A stretch of DNA of 64,000 nt from Paramyrothecium sp. XJ0827 (Eukaryota; Ascomycota; Sordariomycetes; Hypocreales; Stachybotryaceae), in contig JAJFPB010000012.1 in assembly GCA_020881915.1 (NCBI GenBank), positions 1 to 64,000 on the forward strand. Direction: 5' to 3'. The notes below the pieces were generated by a model, which was given only the letters and a program-made list of their open reading frames with translations, did not search any database and was not told the DNA's origin. Of the stretch, positions 10,757 to 24,309 are shown in pieces. A program made the translations under genes and the position numbers. Positions within the stretch are counted from its first letter, which is position 1, and each line of letters starts with the position of its first letter.

Positions 10757-11017
10757 GACCCTATAAAGCCTATAGTAGCTATAACTAGCTATAACTAGCT
10801 ATAAGGAGCTATAAGGAGCTATAATTAGCTATAATAGCTATAATAGCTATAAGGGAAGCTATAATAAGGGTTATTTTTTATAAGGTTTTTTATATAGAGA
10901 TTATCTCTAGATTTTTTCCTTATATAAAGAGATAGAATTTAAATTCCTCTCTTTTCTCTTCTTAGATAAAATACCTAGGGCTATAAGCTATAAATAGTTA
11001 AATATACGTAACCCTTA

Positions 11018-14000
11018 ACCCTAAGAACCATATCCGTGCTTACAACTACCATTCTTACCATCCTCAGAAGCCTCTCCCTCAAAGAAACATTTAACGCAGA
11101 AAACTTAATAATATCTACACCTAATTACTTCGCCCAGTCCAGCAAGTCAAGCTTCAACACTACAAATAGAACCACAACAACACTTATCTCTCAGTCCAGC
11201 ATAACAGCTGGTACCATAAAGAGCAGACTCTTGCCAGCCCCCATTAGTAAAATATATATAAGCCCCTAGTCCCCCTCTAGCACCAAGATCGCCTACATAT
11301 ACTCCCTCTACTTATCTAAGTACCATATCAACCCTAGGCCTATTAATTTCCGAAGTCCATTAACCATCTGCCTCTCCACCTTAGCCAGTATTATTATCTT
11401 TCTTACATACCTCACTTTCTTCCTTAGCCTAACTTAAACATCACCATCATTCAGCTACCCGCACTTCCATCTAGTATAGAACAAATCACCTTCCATCAGA
11501 AACTAATGCCATAGTCTACTAATCACTTAGAATATTACAATCATATCCAATTACAATCACCTAAGTAAGTTAATATAAATAGCATACCTAAATCATACCA
11601 TTTTTATCCTATATATGGCCTATAGATCCCAGACTATATTCTAGCTTCTACTTATATCCATTAGCTTACCTATTAATAGATTAAACTTAACTCCTTTACT
11701 ATTATTATCTTTACCAGCTAAACCCTTAACCTACTTTATTACTAAGCTACAGATTTTCTAACCCATTATTATTATAATTATATAATACCTACCTACACTA
11801 AGCCACATCTTTATCTCCTCCTATAGCTACTAGGCCATAATCTTACTTAGCTTAGTTATATCCTAGCAGCCAGAATTCCTACTCCTCCATATAAACTCCA
11901 AGTTATTTTTATATAGTAGCAGCAGCTTATAACTACATTAAAGCAGTAGCTCCATATCCTAAAGCCATAAAATATATACCACCACCATATATCCTATATA
12001 CTCTAATAAAAACCATACCACTTTATAGCCACTATTACAAATTGCCTTCATCTTATTACAGTCTATTATAATTATAATCTAGCCCTTATATATAACAATA
12101 TTACATATTAACTATACCATATCACAGTACCACATTATTATAACCTCTGGCCCACAACCCAGCTAGCTACCCCATATATAAACTAGAGATATAATACACT
12201 CCGTAGATTTACAAAATTATTAGAGCTACTTCCACACACCAGCATACTACCACTTACCTCTAATCACATTAAAAAGCAAAGCTCAATTAGCTTAAATAGC
12301 CTTACCCAGTCCGGCCTTTAACTATATATTCTTCTTATTAGTAGTAAATAACTAGCCCACCCCTATCTATATAACCTTATCAACAATTCACTTTAAGTTA
12401 ATAGTTAATCTAACCTAAGCCCACAACCTACTAAATAAATCATCCATTAACTATTCGGCCTTCTAAACAAGTTTATATACTACTTACTAGAAGTCCTCTA
12501 TAAATAGCTACTCCCCATTATAGTATAATAACCTCTTATCTTCTAACTACTATACCAATAGAGCACTACCTATTCTATTATAATAACCCTTGCTATATAC
12601 TATCTAATTAATAATCTTACTAATAATACTATACTTACCAATGTATATATACTCCTCGTAGTACCTCCGGAACTCTTCTACCTTATCTAAGCCAACCTAT
12701 TCTAGCTCAAGCAATATATCTTTAAAACCATACTCCAAATAGAAAAGTTAACATAACCATAGTAAAGCCGCTAATATACCTATATAAAAAAACGCCTCTA
12801 TAAACCCTAATAGATATTAGCAAACACCTAATGCAGCACAAAAGCATAGCAATACATTATTATATATATTACCTCCTACCTTCATATTAATAGAAGCCAC
12901 TATAAACCAAAATATACTTATATTAAGATCCTATAAGACCAAATTCGCAACCCCTATATCTTTACCTCCAAATACACTCTCTAATTCGCCGCAGTCATCA
13001 TTACTATTGCTACTAGACAGATTATCTTAGTATTGTATTTTTAAAGTAACCATAGCTATACTTATAGATAGTATATAACAATTAATCTCCTCCATCCAGT
13101 TCCACTATTCATCTATAAAGAACATAGCAAGCTTCTCCTCTACCCTTTATTATCCTAATTAAAATACTTACTAGCAGAATACTAAGTAGCAATAACCTAT
13201 TATCTTATACTTCTTCTATAACCTCTCTTACACTATATTCCCAAATAATCTACCATTTAGCTTACTAACCTCAATACTATATAGATACTATAGAATCTCC
13301 TTTAGAACACTATCTAACTACCAGCTACAGCAATTAACTTCTCAATCAAAGCTTTTAAATAAGACCTTTAGACCCTAAGCTTCTTCCTCTCTAGTACCTT
13401 TACTAATTTCTTCTTACCTTTTCTTAATATTAGCTTATAATAATAAAGTAGTATTATAAACTTCAACGAGATTCTAGATACTAATATACCTAACCCACTT
13501 TATCTCTTTAACCTAAGTTAAGTCATAGTTATAGCCCTCATATATATCACCACACTCTAGCCTCTATATACACTCTCTCTCTAGCTCTACTATACCTTTA
13601 GTAATAATTATATTAAGTTAGCTAGGCATTAGCACTATAGACTCTTCTCTATCCATCATTTTAATAATCCAATATCTTAAATACAAGCACATCCATAACT
13701 ATAGCTTCACTTAGCTACACCACAATATATAGCCACTATATATATACCGCCAGTACTACTTCAAATTACTCTAGCATATAATTAGCATATAGCAATCCCC
13801 GTAGCTTATACTATCTAGTATCTTAAGTCCTAAAATAAATAAGCTACTATCTACTAGCAATTCAACTATAGCCAGGTTTTAGAACCATTACACCTCATAG
13901 TAATCCTTAATATCTTATAGTATCTAGCCCTTAAGTTAGTATTAATTACAGAAATATATTTTAATACTACAACCAGGTTATAGCACAACTTAACATAGAA

Positions 14001-14700
14001 TATAAAGCACAACCTTATACTTATAATTAACTAAAATATAGCTTTCTATAATATTAAGCCCTAATATAAAAAGTATAGTATAAATATACTAAGAAGAGTC
14101 AGATAAAGACAATAATCAAGCCCTTTTAATATCAGGTAATACATTAGATGCTACATCACAAAAGAAATACATTTAATCTAACCCTAAGACACTAGCTAGT
14201 AGTCTATTATTTATAAACCTTAATCCAAATCTTAATCTTTAAACCCCTACTACTCTTAATCCAAATACAAGTTATCTTACAGAAATTAACTTATAAGTCT
14301 AAAATAAACATTAGATAAATAGATATGCCTTATAACCACATTCTTTATAGTTATATATATAATATTAGTGCTCTATTAGATTATAGCTTTAGGAATATTT
14401 TCAACTACTTACATAATACTAAGAATCTCTACTAATAATATTATATAAATATTCTTAGGTAAACACATAGACCACTTCACTTAAAAAAATCTAACTAATA
14501 GTCTTATATAAAGCTATCTTACATAAAAGCTTAGACCACCTGGTACTCTTTATATAGGCAGTCATATATAAATCAACTACGAATAATACCTAGGGTATAT
14601 AATATAGCTAATATATTATTAAGCCAAAATCTTACTAATAGCTCCTTATTAAGCTTCTATAGGCCCTTGCTCTTGTAGATTATTTAGTTATAAGCTACAT
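11018..14700 (-). pseudogene. second OrsD/RecQ-type helicase remnant, mutated on one strand only
   Basis: On the minus strand, 11221-11244 reads MGAGKSLL (motif I). It runs on through FMVPA, VVVVLFVVL (a mutated VVVVPF.AL), LGVDIIKF and VVVSTDMVL as far as 11023, where the retrotransposon 3' end begins. The downstream motifs II-VI are missing at this locus. Upstream, about 3.4 kb keeps abundant CA but almost no TG on the plus strand (several whole 60-base lines have none). The coding-strand cytosines are therefore the ones lost. No long frame survives. I infer the N-terminal part of a helicase gene related to, but distinct from, the copy at 2666-7490. Confidence is high for motif I and moderate for the extent. 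Confidence 0.65.
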
Positions 14701-17700
14701 TAGTTTATATACCTAGTGCACTATTTATTAGGCTAGTAGTAGAGGACCCCTTGGCCCTAGGAGTTAATATTATATTAGATCTAGGCTAATTTAGTATCTT
14801 GCCTTATTCTTAGCTAGTTCTTACTAGAGTACTAATCTAGCTACTATAGTAACCTAGTTTATTCTCTTAGCTACTATTTTCCTTATTATTACTAAACTTA
14901 TATTTCTCTTAATTTAGGGTTAATAATACTAGGTATATTAAGATCTTAATATTTATACTATAGTTATAAGCATAGAAAGTAGGTAAATATTAGTACTAGA
15001 AGGAACTTTTAGTATAACCCCTACTCTATTCTAATTAGCTATTTATAAAGTACTCTTAGAAGAGTGCCTATATATTTAAGTTAATTCTCTAACTATACTA
15101 GCTTTCTGGTCTCCAGTAGGGCTCCACCCCTTAACCTATAAGATCGGGGTTCTAGAAGATAGAGGTAATATACCTATATAGCTGGCGGGCTAGCTATACT
15201 AGTAACCTACTCCTAGTTAATACTATTTTATTTTACTCCTACTGCCTTGTGGCTAAAGTTAGAAGTTCTAATATAATATCCCTAATGGGATATATTACTA
15301 TAAACCATAACTTATAGGTTATGGCCTCTACTATATAGAATGTTTAGTTAGTAAGATTAAAGCTAAGCCCACTAATATATTTAGCTCTATATAGCTTTAC
15401 CTAGTTATAGAAGGATATTATAAAATTATTAAGTATTAAGGTATTTCTTTCTAAGATATAGAATCTAGGTTTGCCTATTATACTTAGGAAATTAAGGTAA
15501 AATAAGGGAGTATACTTATTACTTGCTTTTATAGGCCTACTACTAGCCTTTGTAGATCTAAAGTTAATAGAGTTCTTCTTATATAGTATTTATAATATAT
15601 TAGCTAATATAAGGTCTTTATAGAGGACTTTTTTAATAAAATATACTGCTATAGACTTATAATAATTAGCTATAGGGATCTACCCTAAATTGCAATACCT
15701 GGTAATATAGCCCGATCTACTTTTCTAGCTCCTTATATTTATACTTGTGGTTTCCTAAGGAATAGTTAACTTACTAGGCCTATTATATTCTTATTACCCT
15801 ACCTTATTTTATAGCTTTATTTTCTTCTCTATTAGAGAATATTTTACTATTAAGGGAAGTTATTACTTCTTTATCTAAAAGAGTATTATTTATAGCCTTA
15901 TTCTCTAGCTATATATATACTAGGTCCTTAAGGAGAATTAGTAAACTTATTATATATATTATAGCTACTATAATATATACTAGATTTTAGAATATAGTAG
16001 TAGTCTAGGGGACTCTAAGAGGAGAAGAATACTAAATATTAAAGAATATTTACTTCTTCTACTAAATACTAGCCTCTTCTACTATAAGGAATAGATATAT
16101 AGAATATATTAGTACCTATTATTCTATTTACTCTAGCTAAGATACTAGTTAAGAATAGGGCTAGGAGCTAGTAGTGGGCTAAATAAAACTAATCTAATCC
16201 TAGTAGGGATTAAGTTTATTATTTTACTTATATAGGCTTATAAAGTAGTAATAATCTCTTCCCTACTAGGAACTATAAGGTAATATAATTAGGGGTAGGG
16301 GCTAGGGCTATTTAGTATCCCCTTACTAATTCTTAGGGTTTAAATTAAGTAGTTTATTAAGTAATATAGCTTTTCTAGAGAATAAATAAATAAGTTAAAT
16401 TATATTTATCTTATATAAAACTAGTATACTAGCTAAGGGTACTAATATAGGTTTTTTATTAGGAAGAAGAAAGAAACTAGGTGGGTTTTCTATATCTTAG
16501 ATCCTATATACCTATTAAGGCAGTAGCTAATTCTTTATAATATAAGTTACTAATGGTATTCTAGTCCTAGCTAAAGGCACTAGGTCTATATAGGATAGCT
16601 TACTACTAGCTAGTATTAAGAATAATAGCTATAGTAGCCCTTTACTAGTTAATAGTAATTCTACTCTAGTCTACTCTAATAGAGGTATAGTAGTATAGGT
16701 TCTATTTAATATAGAAGCCTTACTATTAATTAAATCCTCTTTAGTTATAATATACTTATTATTAGATTATAGTACCCTTTATTAGGCTAGTAAAGTAGAA
16801 TATAATATCTCCTACTCTAGTTATAAGTACTAACCTGGCTTATTATTATTACTAGTCTATATATTATATAATAGAAGATTGGCAAGTATCTTATAAATTA
16901 TGTGCTCTAGCCTTGCTACCCCCTAAAGGGATAGTATAGGTCTATTACTACTATTTAGCTTAGCTTAAGTACTTATATAATAATAAAAGGCCTTTATAAC
17001 TACTAGAGTTTTAAGGTCCTACTATCTACCTATAGGCAGGGGTATATTTATTACTAAGATATTTACTACCTAGCTAGATTAAAGAGGGTATAGTCCTAAA
17101 AGCAGTAGTATCTCTATATATACTAACTATAGTAGTTCCTACTATATTATATAGTAGAATTATTTTTTATAGCCTAGCTTATTAATACCTAGTTATTAGT
17201 TAAGTAGGCCTAGTGGGATAGTATAGTCCTAAAACTTATTTACTCTCTTATATATAAAGTCTAATATATGTTTTTATAAATAGATAGTAGTAGCTATTAG
17301 GGAGAATAGGTGTAGTTTATTATAGGTATTTATATATACCTTTAGTATATTCTTAAGATAGACCCTTAGTAGTGTCTTATTTTGCTTTAAGTGGTACTAC
17401 TTACTTATCTCTAATATACTTACTAGGTTAATCTATATAATAATATAATATATTATAAACCCTATATACTCTATATAAAGTTACTATAAATAATAAGAGG
17501 CCGGGAAGATTATATCTGGTATACCCTTAATAAAATCACAAACTCTAGTATATTCCTTATTATTAAGTAATAAGAGAAGTCCTATAATATATAATAGTAA
17601 GCCACGTACGCCTTTTTTATAAAATACCCTATTAGCCTTAGCTACTAAGAGCTTTCCACTTCTAAAGGCAGTAACAAGTTAGTCCTAGTCCTAGTGCGAA

Positions 17701-20218
17701 ATATAGATTATAGTATTTATAGGGAGAGATTTAACTGTATTAAGGATAGTCTAAAATAGTTTAAACTAATATTTATTAATGTAGTAACTTATTAGCTACT
17801 TAAATAGTAATATAGAGAAGGATTCTAATCCTAATCTTATGTAGTACTACTATATTATTTTATCCCGCTATTACTTATTTAATTATAGTATTATAAGCCT
17901 CTTTATTAGGAACCTATATTTGGCCCTAATCCCTAAAGTTTCTACTAGCTTATAGTTAATAAGCTCTACCTTATTACTACCTAACTTAGTAGTACTTATT
18001 CCTTTGCTTATCCCCTAATTCTGCTGCTCTAATATAAGTAATATAAGCTATATCTAGATCTGCCTATAACTATTAGGTAATATAAGGTTGGCCCTATTTA
18101 GCTACATATATATGGCGAGCTTCTGTAGTAATTGGTCTAAAAATATATTATTAATTAATAGTTAGTATTAGTTATATAATATATTATTAGGTAGGTAATA
18201 GCTTATTAAGGATAGAGTAATTATAGCCTACCTTAATTATAGAGCTTATATATTTACTATAGCTATTCCTAGGTACTTCCTACCTCTTATATAAACTCCC
18301 GGAGTGCCTCTATTTAGTACTAGCCTACTATAATCTTAGTATTTCCCTTATTAACCTTAGATTAATATATAAGGTTCTCTTCCTCCTTCTCTATAGAACC
18401 CCCTTATACTTCTTATATATAATAGACCTAATCTACACTATAAAGTAGTAGTAGGTAATTCCCTGGCTTATAATACTATAAGCTATTTATTTAAAAGGTA
18501 TTATATAGCTTTTATATATAGCTATACTTAATATATTAATTTATACCTACACTCTACTTTATATCTAGTAAATCTAGTAGTATTTTTATAATAGTAAGGA
18601 AATAGGATCTTATAAGTTCCTTAAGTAACTTAGTATCCCTTATTATATTCTTATACTTATTTATAATAGTAGTAGGCCTCTTTACTATCTAATTATACTA
18701 GCTTTAGCCTATCCCTATATTATTAGCTATTTACTTCCTTCTAGTATATATTAGCTTAATAGATCCCTCTACTACTTTAGCAGAGGAGAAGAAGTAATAA
18801 GAAGGAGGCTTCTATTAAGCCACTAGTGTCCTTAGGTGGTATTTATTCTAATAACCCTCTAGGAACCTCCTAAGGTTAATATAAGAATTTATATCTATTT
18901 CTAAATACTTCTTATAAATAATTAAGAAAGCTATAGGAGATAATAAAGTCTAGTTTCTAGTAGAAATTTTAGTTATTAATAAATAGGTTATTTTACTATT
19001 ATTAGTATATAGAATAGAGGGGATATATATTTATAGATAATAGATTATCTCCTAAGCTTACTAATTAGATTTAAAAGAAGAAGGGTCTTTATACTTTATA
19101 CTACCTATTAACCCCCCTAAAGTATTATAATCTATAGTAGTAATTAATAACTAAGCTACTAGTATTTATAAAGAAAGTATTTTATACTACCTTATATTTA
19201 TACTTTAATTATATAATCTTTTATCTTTATATAAATTATTTATATTTATACTAGCTACTATTTAATTAATTTAATTAATATAATATAAATTCTTCTTAGT
19301 TAGTTTCTAAATTATATATATAAGAATAGATAATATAGGAAACTAAAGACTACCTTAAAAGCTTAATTCTTATATCTAATAAATAAAATACTACTATATC
19401 CTACTACTACTCTATATAAGTAGTAGTTCTAATTATTAATCCTAGAACTAATTCTATTATATTTAATCTAATTAAGTAAATAATCTTAGTATTATATAGG
19501 ACCCCTAATAATTTCTACACTTAGTATATAACCCTTACTAATATAATACTAATCTATTTTCTATAATTTAACTTGCTATTAGATATATCTTAGGATAAGT
19601 AATAGAGAAGAAGTAGTTTTAAAGTAGATTCTATTTCTCTCCCTCCCTTCTATTCTTTTTCCTTTTCTTCTCTTTATTAGATATATATATATACTCTCTC
19701 TTTTTTATTACTAAACCTTTATATTACTTAGGTTATATAAAATATTTATTAATATTATTTAATTACTATCTTACTATTAGAGTTCTTATTAAGGTATTAA
19801 CCTATTTATATCTAGTATAGTAATAATTATATAAGAAGTATTTATCTTATTTTATTCCTACTAATCTTAAGGAAATTATACCCCTAGGACTATAAGATTA
19901 AGAAAAAATTACTACTACTAAATTATAATAATAAATTAAATACTTTACTAAGCTAAGCTAAGCCTAATAGTCTTAATCCCTATAGAGAAGGAAAAGAAAA
20001 ATAAATAGTAAGTAAGTAAGTAATTAAGTATAGTAGTAATAGGAGGTAAGGAGTTCTATTTTAGTTTATTACTTAATCCCTTCCCTATAAAGAAGATAAC
20101 CTAGTTTCTTTTTTTTTATAGGGTATATAGTAGGTTAGAGAGACTAAAGGAAGGGGGGGTTATTTTTTCCCTATTAAGAAGAGAGGGTTAGTAGAAGAAG
20201 AAGGAGTAGTAGGGTTAT
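14701..20218. other. RIP-type A+T-rich block, no intact gene
   Basis: CpG, CpA and TpG are nearly absent while TpA, AG and CT words dominate, as expected from RIP on both strands. Less damaged spots remain at about 15110-15190 (GGTCTCCAGTAGGGCTCCACC) and 17520-17710 (CACAAACTC, CCACGTACGCC). No coding frame longer than a few dozen codons and no recognisable domain could be read. Former transposons are likely. Confidence 0.7.
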
Positions 20219-20271
20219 AGGTAGGTAGGTAGGTAGGTAGGTAGGTAAGTAGGTAGGTAGGTAGGTAGGTT
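20219..20271. repeat. (GTAG)n microsatellite
   Basis: About thirteen GGTA/TAGG tetranucleotides, with one GTAA interruption, run from 20219 to 20271. They are followed by two CCTTCCCTATGGGGAAG-like palindromic words. Confidence 0.95.
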
Positions 20272-20439
20272 ATAGCCTTCCCTATGGGGAAGTATGGCCT
20301 TCCCTACGGGGAAGGAAAAGTAGCTTACTAATCCCTTAATATTATTAGATCTATTATATTAGCTTTAAACCCTTTTTTTTCTTATTAATCCTACCTTTCT
20401 TTACCTCTAATCCTATTCCCTAAACCTTAAATCCCGCCT

Positions 20440-21475
20440 CTACTTACTTAGAAAAAATATAAAAATAATATAACTAAGTAATAAATTAGATTATAAAAAA
20501 CTTAGATCCTTTAAAATCTTATATAAAATTAAAGATATTAACTATAAGCTAGAACTCCTAGATATAATAAAGTACTACCTAATATTTTATATTATACTTT
20601 TAGAACTAGTACTAAATAATAAATCTATAGAAGAATCTATTAAGGTAGTTATAGAAGAAGAAGAATATAAAGTAAAATAAATACTTATATATAAATAAAT
20701 TAAAAATAATAAAGAACTATATTTTATTAAATAGAAAAATTATAATAAAAGTAAAAATACTTAGGAACTACCTAAGTACTTAGGTAAAGCTAGCTTAAAA
20801 CTAAGGGAATTCTAAAATTAAGTAAAGCTTTAAAATCTAAGGCCTACTAATTTATATCTAGAGAAAAAGTAATATTAAAATAAGCTAAGGATTAAATATT
20901 AAGAATAATCTTTGCCTCTTTAATAAGAACCTCCTTCTTAGCCTTAGTATTCTCTACTAAATAAGTACTTTTATTCTTTAAAGCTTAGTACTAATAATAT
21001 AATTATATTAAATAAGCTAGGGACTTAGAGAGAGTAAATTAGTAATAAAGTAGCTCTTTCTCTGCCTTAATCTCCTTCTTCTCTAGCTTCTTATTCTTAT
21101 TAACTATCTAATAAACTAAGCTATAATTAGTAAGAACTAGAGAATATATAGGAAAAAGAATCTATAAGAAGTTAGGGGAATATCTATTAAATTATAAGGA
21201 TAACTAAGATAAGTATATATCTAGTAATACTTTAATCTAGATAGTATTTTGTACTTTATGTCCTTTAAGTAATAATAGGTATAAGATATAATAGTAAAAT
21301 TAAATCTAAAAATAGTATTAGTATAAAGATAATAGTAAATAATTACCTCTAAGATTATTATAAGGGAGAAAAAGAAGAAGAAATACTTACTAGGCTATAA
21401 TTAAGAAATCTAGGAATTAGCCTAATTTATATAAAGAAATAGCTAGGCCTCTAGAGTAGGCCTTAGGGAGGGAAG
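20440..21475 (+). pseudogene. Ty3/Gypsy integrase C-terminus with chromodomain (chromovirus), RIPed
   Basis: Allowing for C-to-T and G-to-A changes, about 20660-20830 reads as a chromodomain: EEYKV at its start, a KELYFIK.K.Y core where Trp codons have become TAG, and a WEP.-type region around 20755-20780. Upstream words fit the linker between the integrase core and the chromodomain. A purine-rich tract (AGGGAGGGAAG) ends just before the LTR at 21481, as expected for a 3' polypurine tract. The 5' part of the element is not recognisable. Chromodomain integrases are known to direct insertion to heterochromatin. Many stops make it non-functional. Confidence 0.6.
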
Positions 21476-21480
21476 TATTA

Positions 21481-22132
21481 TATTATAACCTATACTAACC
21501 TTATAATTAAGCTAGCATAGAATAATAATAACCTATTCTAGCTTTAATAAATACTATATAAAGAAGTTAAATAAACTAATAGGAGGACTATAATTTAAAT
21601 ATATACTAGTTCTTACTAAGAATATAGTTATATAGGACTAATATAGCTAGAGGTTTAGATAGATAATAGGGAAGTATATTAGATATAATATAGCTATCCT
21701 CCTAGGGGTCTAATAGAATATAGTTCCTACCTAGTAAGGCAGGAAAAGGGACTAGTACCTAATTACCCTAGAACTAAGAATATAAGTAAATTCCTATATA
21801 ATACTAAGTAAGGGAAGAACTAATTATATATATATACTTATATACTATAACTAAGTATATTAAACTAAGTATATTAATAATTACCCTAATAAAGTAATTA
21901 TAATAAGTATATAAATAGGAGGATTCTACCTTAGGATAGATAGAAGACTACTAGCTATTAATAATATATAGTCCCTAAGATAACCTTTATTATACTATTC
22001 TTTTATAAACTAGTAATAACCCCCTTATATACTTTAGATACCTTCCTATTATTCTATCTAAGAATAAATAAACCCCATATAATCCTTAGCTACCCTATAC
22101 CTTTTAGTGTAAGGCTACCCTAGATTATTATA
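21481..22132 (+). repeat. 3' LTR of the chromovirus remnant
   Basis: A 652-bp segment beginning TATTATAACCTATACTAACC is the RIPed counterpart of the solo LTR at 23659-24309 in the opposite orientation, which begins TGTCATAACCCGCGCTAATC on the minus strand. It ends GGCTACCCTAGATTATTATA. It directly follows the polypurine-like tract of the integrase remnant and truncates the repeat unit that begins at 22133. Confidence 0.75.
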
Positions 22133-23658
22133 TAAATCTCTCTATATATATAGTACTATCTTAATTATCCTTATTTAGTATAGCCTTTAGGTATCCTCCT
22201 ATTACTAGGTAGCATAGTAATTACTAGTACTAATAAATATGATCTAGAACCTCTTATTTAAGTACAATTAATTACTTCTTTATATATCTCTTTACCTTTT
22301 TATTATTACTACTCTATAACTATTTAATAAAACCGTTTCTTAGTAGAAGCTTATTTGCTTTATACTTATCTAAGATAATATCTAAATTATAGTTAATCTA
22401 TAGAACTATATAAATTATTACCTCTATTATAGCCTAATATATATCTTTTAGTATCTTAAGTAACTTATAAATATCTAGGAGATAGAAGTTCGGAGTCTTA
22501 ATAAGGAAATTATATAACCTCTAATATACTATATTATTTAGTGAAGTAAGAAACTAAGCTAGTTAATATATAGTAAGCCTAACTTAATTATTATTCCCTT
22601 CCTTTAGGTTATTATAGAATAACTTATATATTATACTAGCTATTATATTTCTTTTACTAGCTAGTAATATATATACTATTTTTTTCTAGTTAGAACTGTA
22701 GATATATTTTAGGGCATCTCCTAGTAATTCCTTAAGCTTCCTTATAATAAGATTAATTACTATAAACCAGTACTAGAATCTATTAGTATTATTATAATCT
22801 TAAGCTTATAGGCTAGTTCTATTTCTATATTTACTAATATTATTAGACTAGTATTACTTTAAATATAACTTATTATATTAACTCTCTTACTTACTAATTA
22901 CTTCTATATAAATAGATTAAATATATCTTTTTTAATTATTATATTATAAAAGCTTATAATTTTAGGTACCTAGCTCTTATTATTTTATAAAGTACCTAGT
23001 TAACTAATAGGAAAGTTAGGTAGCTCTCTAAGGTATAATATATTAAGTATTTATACTTCTACTTTACTTTTCTTCCTATAAAATAAAGTCTTATCTTACT
23101 TAGATACTATTTTAAATTATATCTAAATCTAACTATAGCTATTTAGAAATAATAGATTACTATAGTTAACTTATAGCTAGAGATTAAGCTTAGGTAGAAG
23201 TATATTTAATCTCTTATAAGCTTACTTCTCTAGAAGTAGTAGTTTACCTCTATTTTAAAGTATAGAGATTAATTTACTTATATTATAGATTATATAGATC
23301 TACTAAAGCTCTATTTCTAGTAATTTCTTTTATTTAGCTAGTTTTATTAAAGCTACTACTTAATATTAATTATCTATAATCTTAAGTAACTTCTAATTAA
23401 TATCTAGCTAAGTACTAAGATTAGGTAATTCTTTTTTACTAACTTATAAAGTTCTATCCTTTTACTATTACTCCTTTATATAATTTTATATCTTCTATAT
23501 AGCTTGTAATATATAAGATATTAAAATAAAGTTCTTTTTACTAGTTTATACTAAATTCTTCTTAAAAGCTTTATTAAGATTTATAATATACTTATTATTA
23601 AGCTAATAATTCTCCCTATTTTTCTATTATAATATAAGGGCTTTAAATAGTACCTTAG

Positions 23659-24309
23659 TATAACAATTAGGGGTAGCCTTATACCAAAAGGTATAAGGTA
23701 ACTAAGGATCGTTCAGGGTTTTATTTATCCTTAGATAGAATAATAGAAAGGTATCTAAAGTACATAAGGGGTTATTACTAGTCTATAAGAGAATAGTATA
23801 ATAAAGGTTATCTTAGGGACTATATATTATTAATAGCTAGTAGTCTTCTATCTATCCTAAGATAAAATCCTCCTATCTATATACTTATTATAATTACTCC
23901 ATTAGGGTAATTACTAATATACTTAGTTTAGTGCACTTAGTTATAGTATATAAGTATATATATATAATTAGTCCTTCCCTTACCTAGTATTATATAGGAA
24001 TTTACCTGCATCCTTAGTTCTAAGGTAGTTAGGTACTAGCCCCTTTTCTGCCTTACCAGGCGGGAACCATATTCTATTAGACCCCTAGGAGGATGGCCGC
24101 ATTATATCTAATGTACTCCCCTATTATCCTTCTAAATCTCTAGCTATATTAGTCCTACGTAACTATATCCTTAGTGAGAACTAGTATATATTTAGATTAT
24201 AGTCCTCCTATTGGTTTATCTAATTTCTCTATGTAGTATCTATTAAAGCTGGAACAGGTTATTATTATTCCGTGCTAGCTTAGTCACGAGATTAGCGCGG
24301 GTTATGACA
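23659..24309 (-). mobile_element. solo LTR with CTTAG target-site duplication
   Basis: The 651-bp segment reads on the minus strand from TGTCATAACCCGCGCTAATC to GGCTACCCCTAATTGTTATA, that is TG...TA, with the final CA probably mutated. CTTAG flanks it on both sides (23654-23658 and 24310-24314). The related copy near 56300 lacks the insertion and runs straight through the same flanks, an empty site. It is clearly less RIPed than its surroundings and retains CpG, so it is younger than the element it sits in. No internal region remains, so LTR-LTR recombination is implied. Confidence 0.88.

Larger units (their letters stand above)
7885..11017 (+). mobile_element. non-LTR retrotransposon with restriction-like endonuclease and 5' tandem array
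   Basis: The unit comprises the tandem array, a reverse transcriptase/endonuclease reading frame (8708-10756), a 3' region rich in AGCTATAA repeats (about 10770-10860), and a 3' end at ...AATATACGTAACCCTTA. The same 3' end (AATATACCTAACCCTTA) recurs in the truncated copy at 50110-50564, which fixes the terminus. The tail is telomere-like (TAACCC). The downstream neighbour is the interrupted coding frame of another helicase, so the element inserted into that gene. Whether the tandem array is the element's own 5' promoter region or part of the target is inference. The reverse transcriptase lacks its N-terminal extension, so the element may be 5'-truncated. Telomere-associated elements with this endonuclease type (for example MoTeR of Magnaporthe) are the nearest idea I have. 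Confidence 0.75.
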
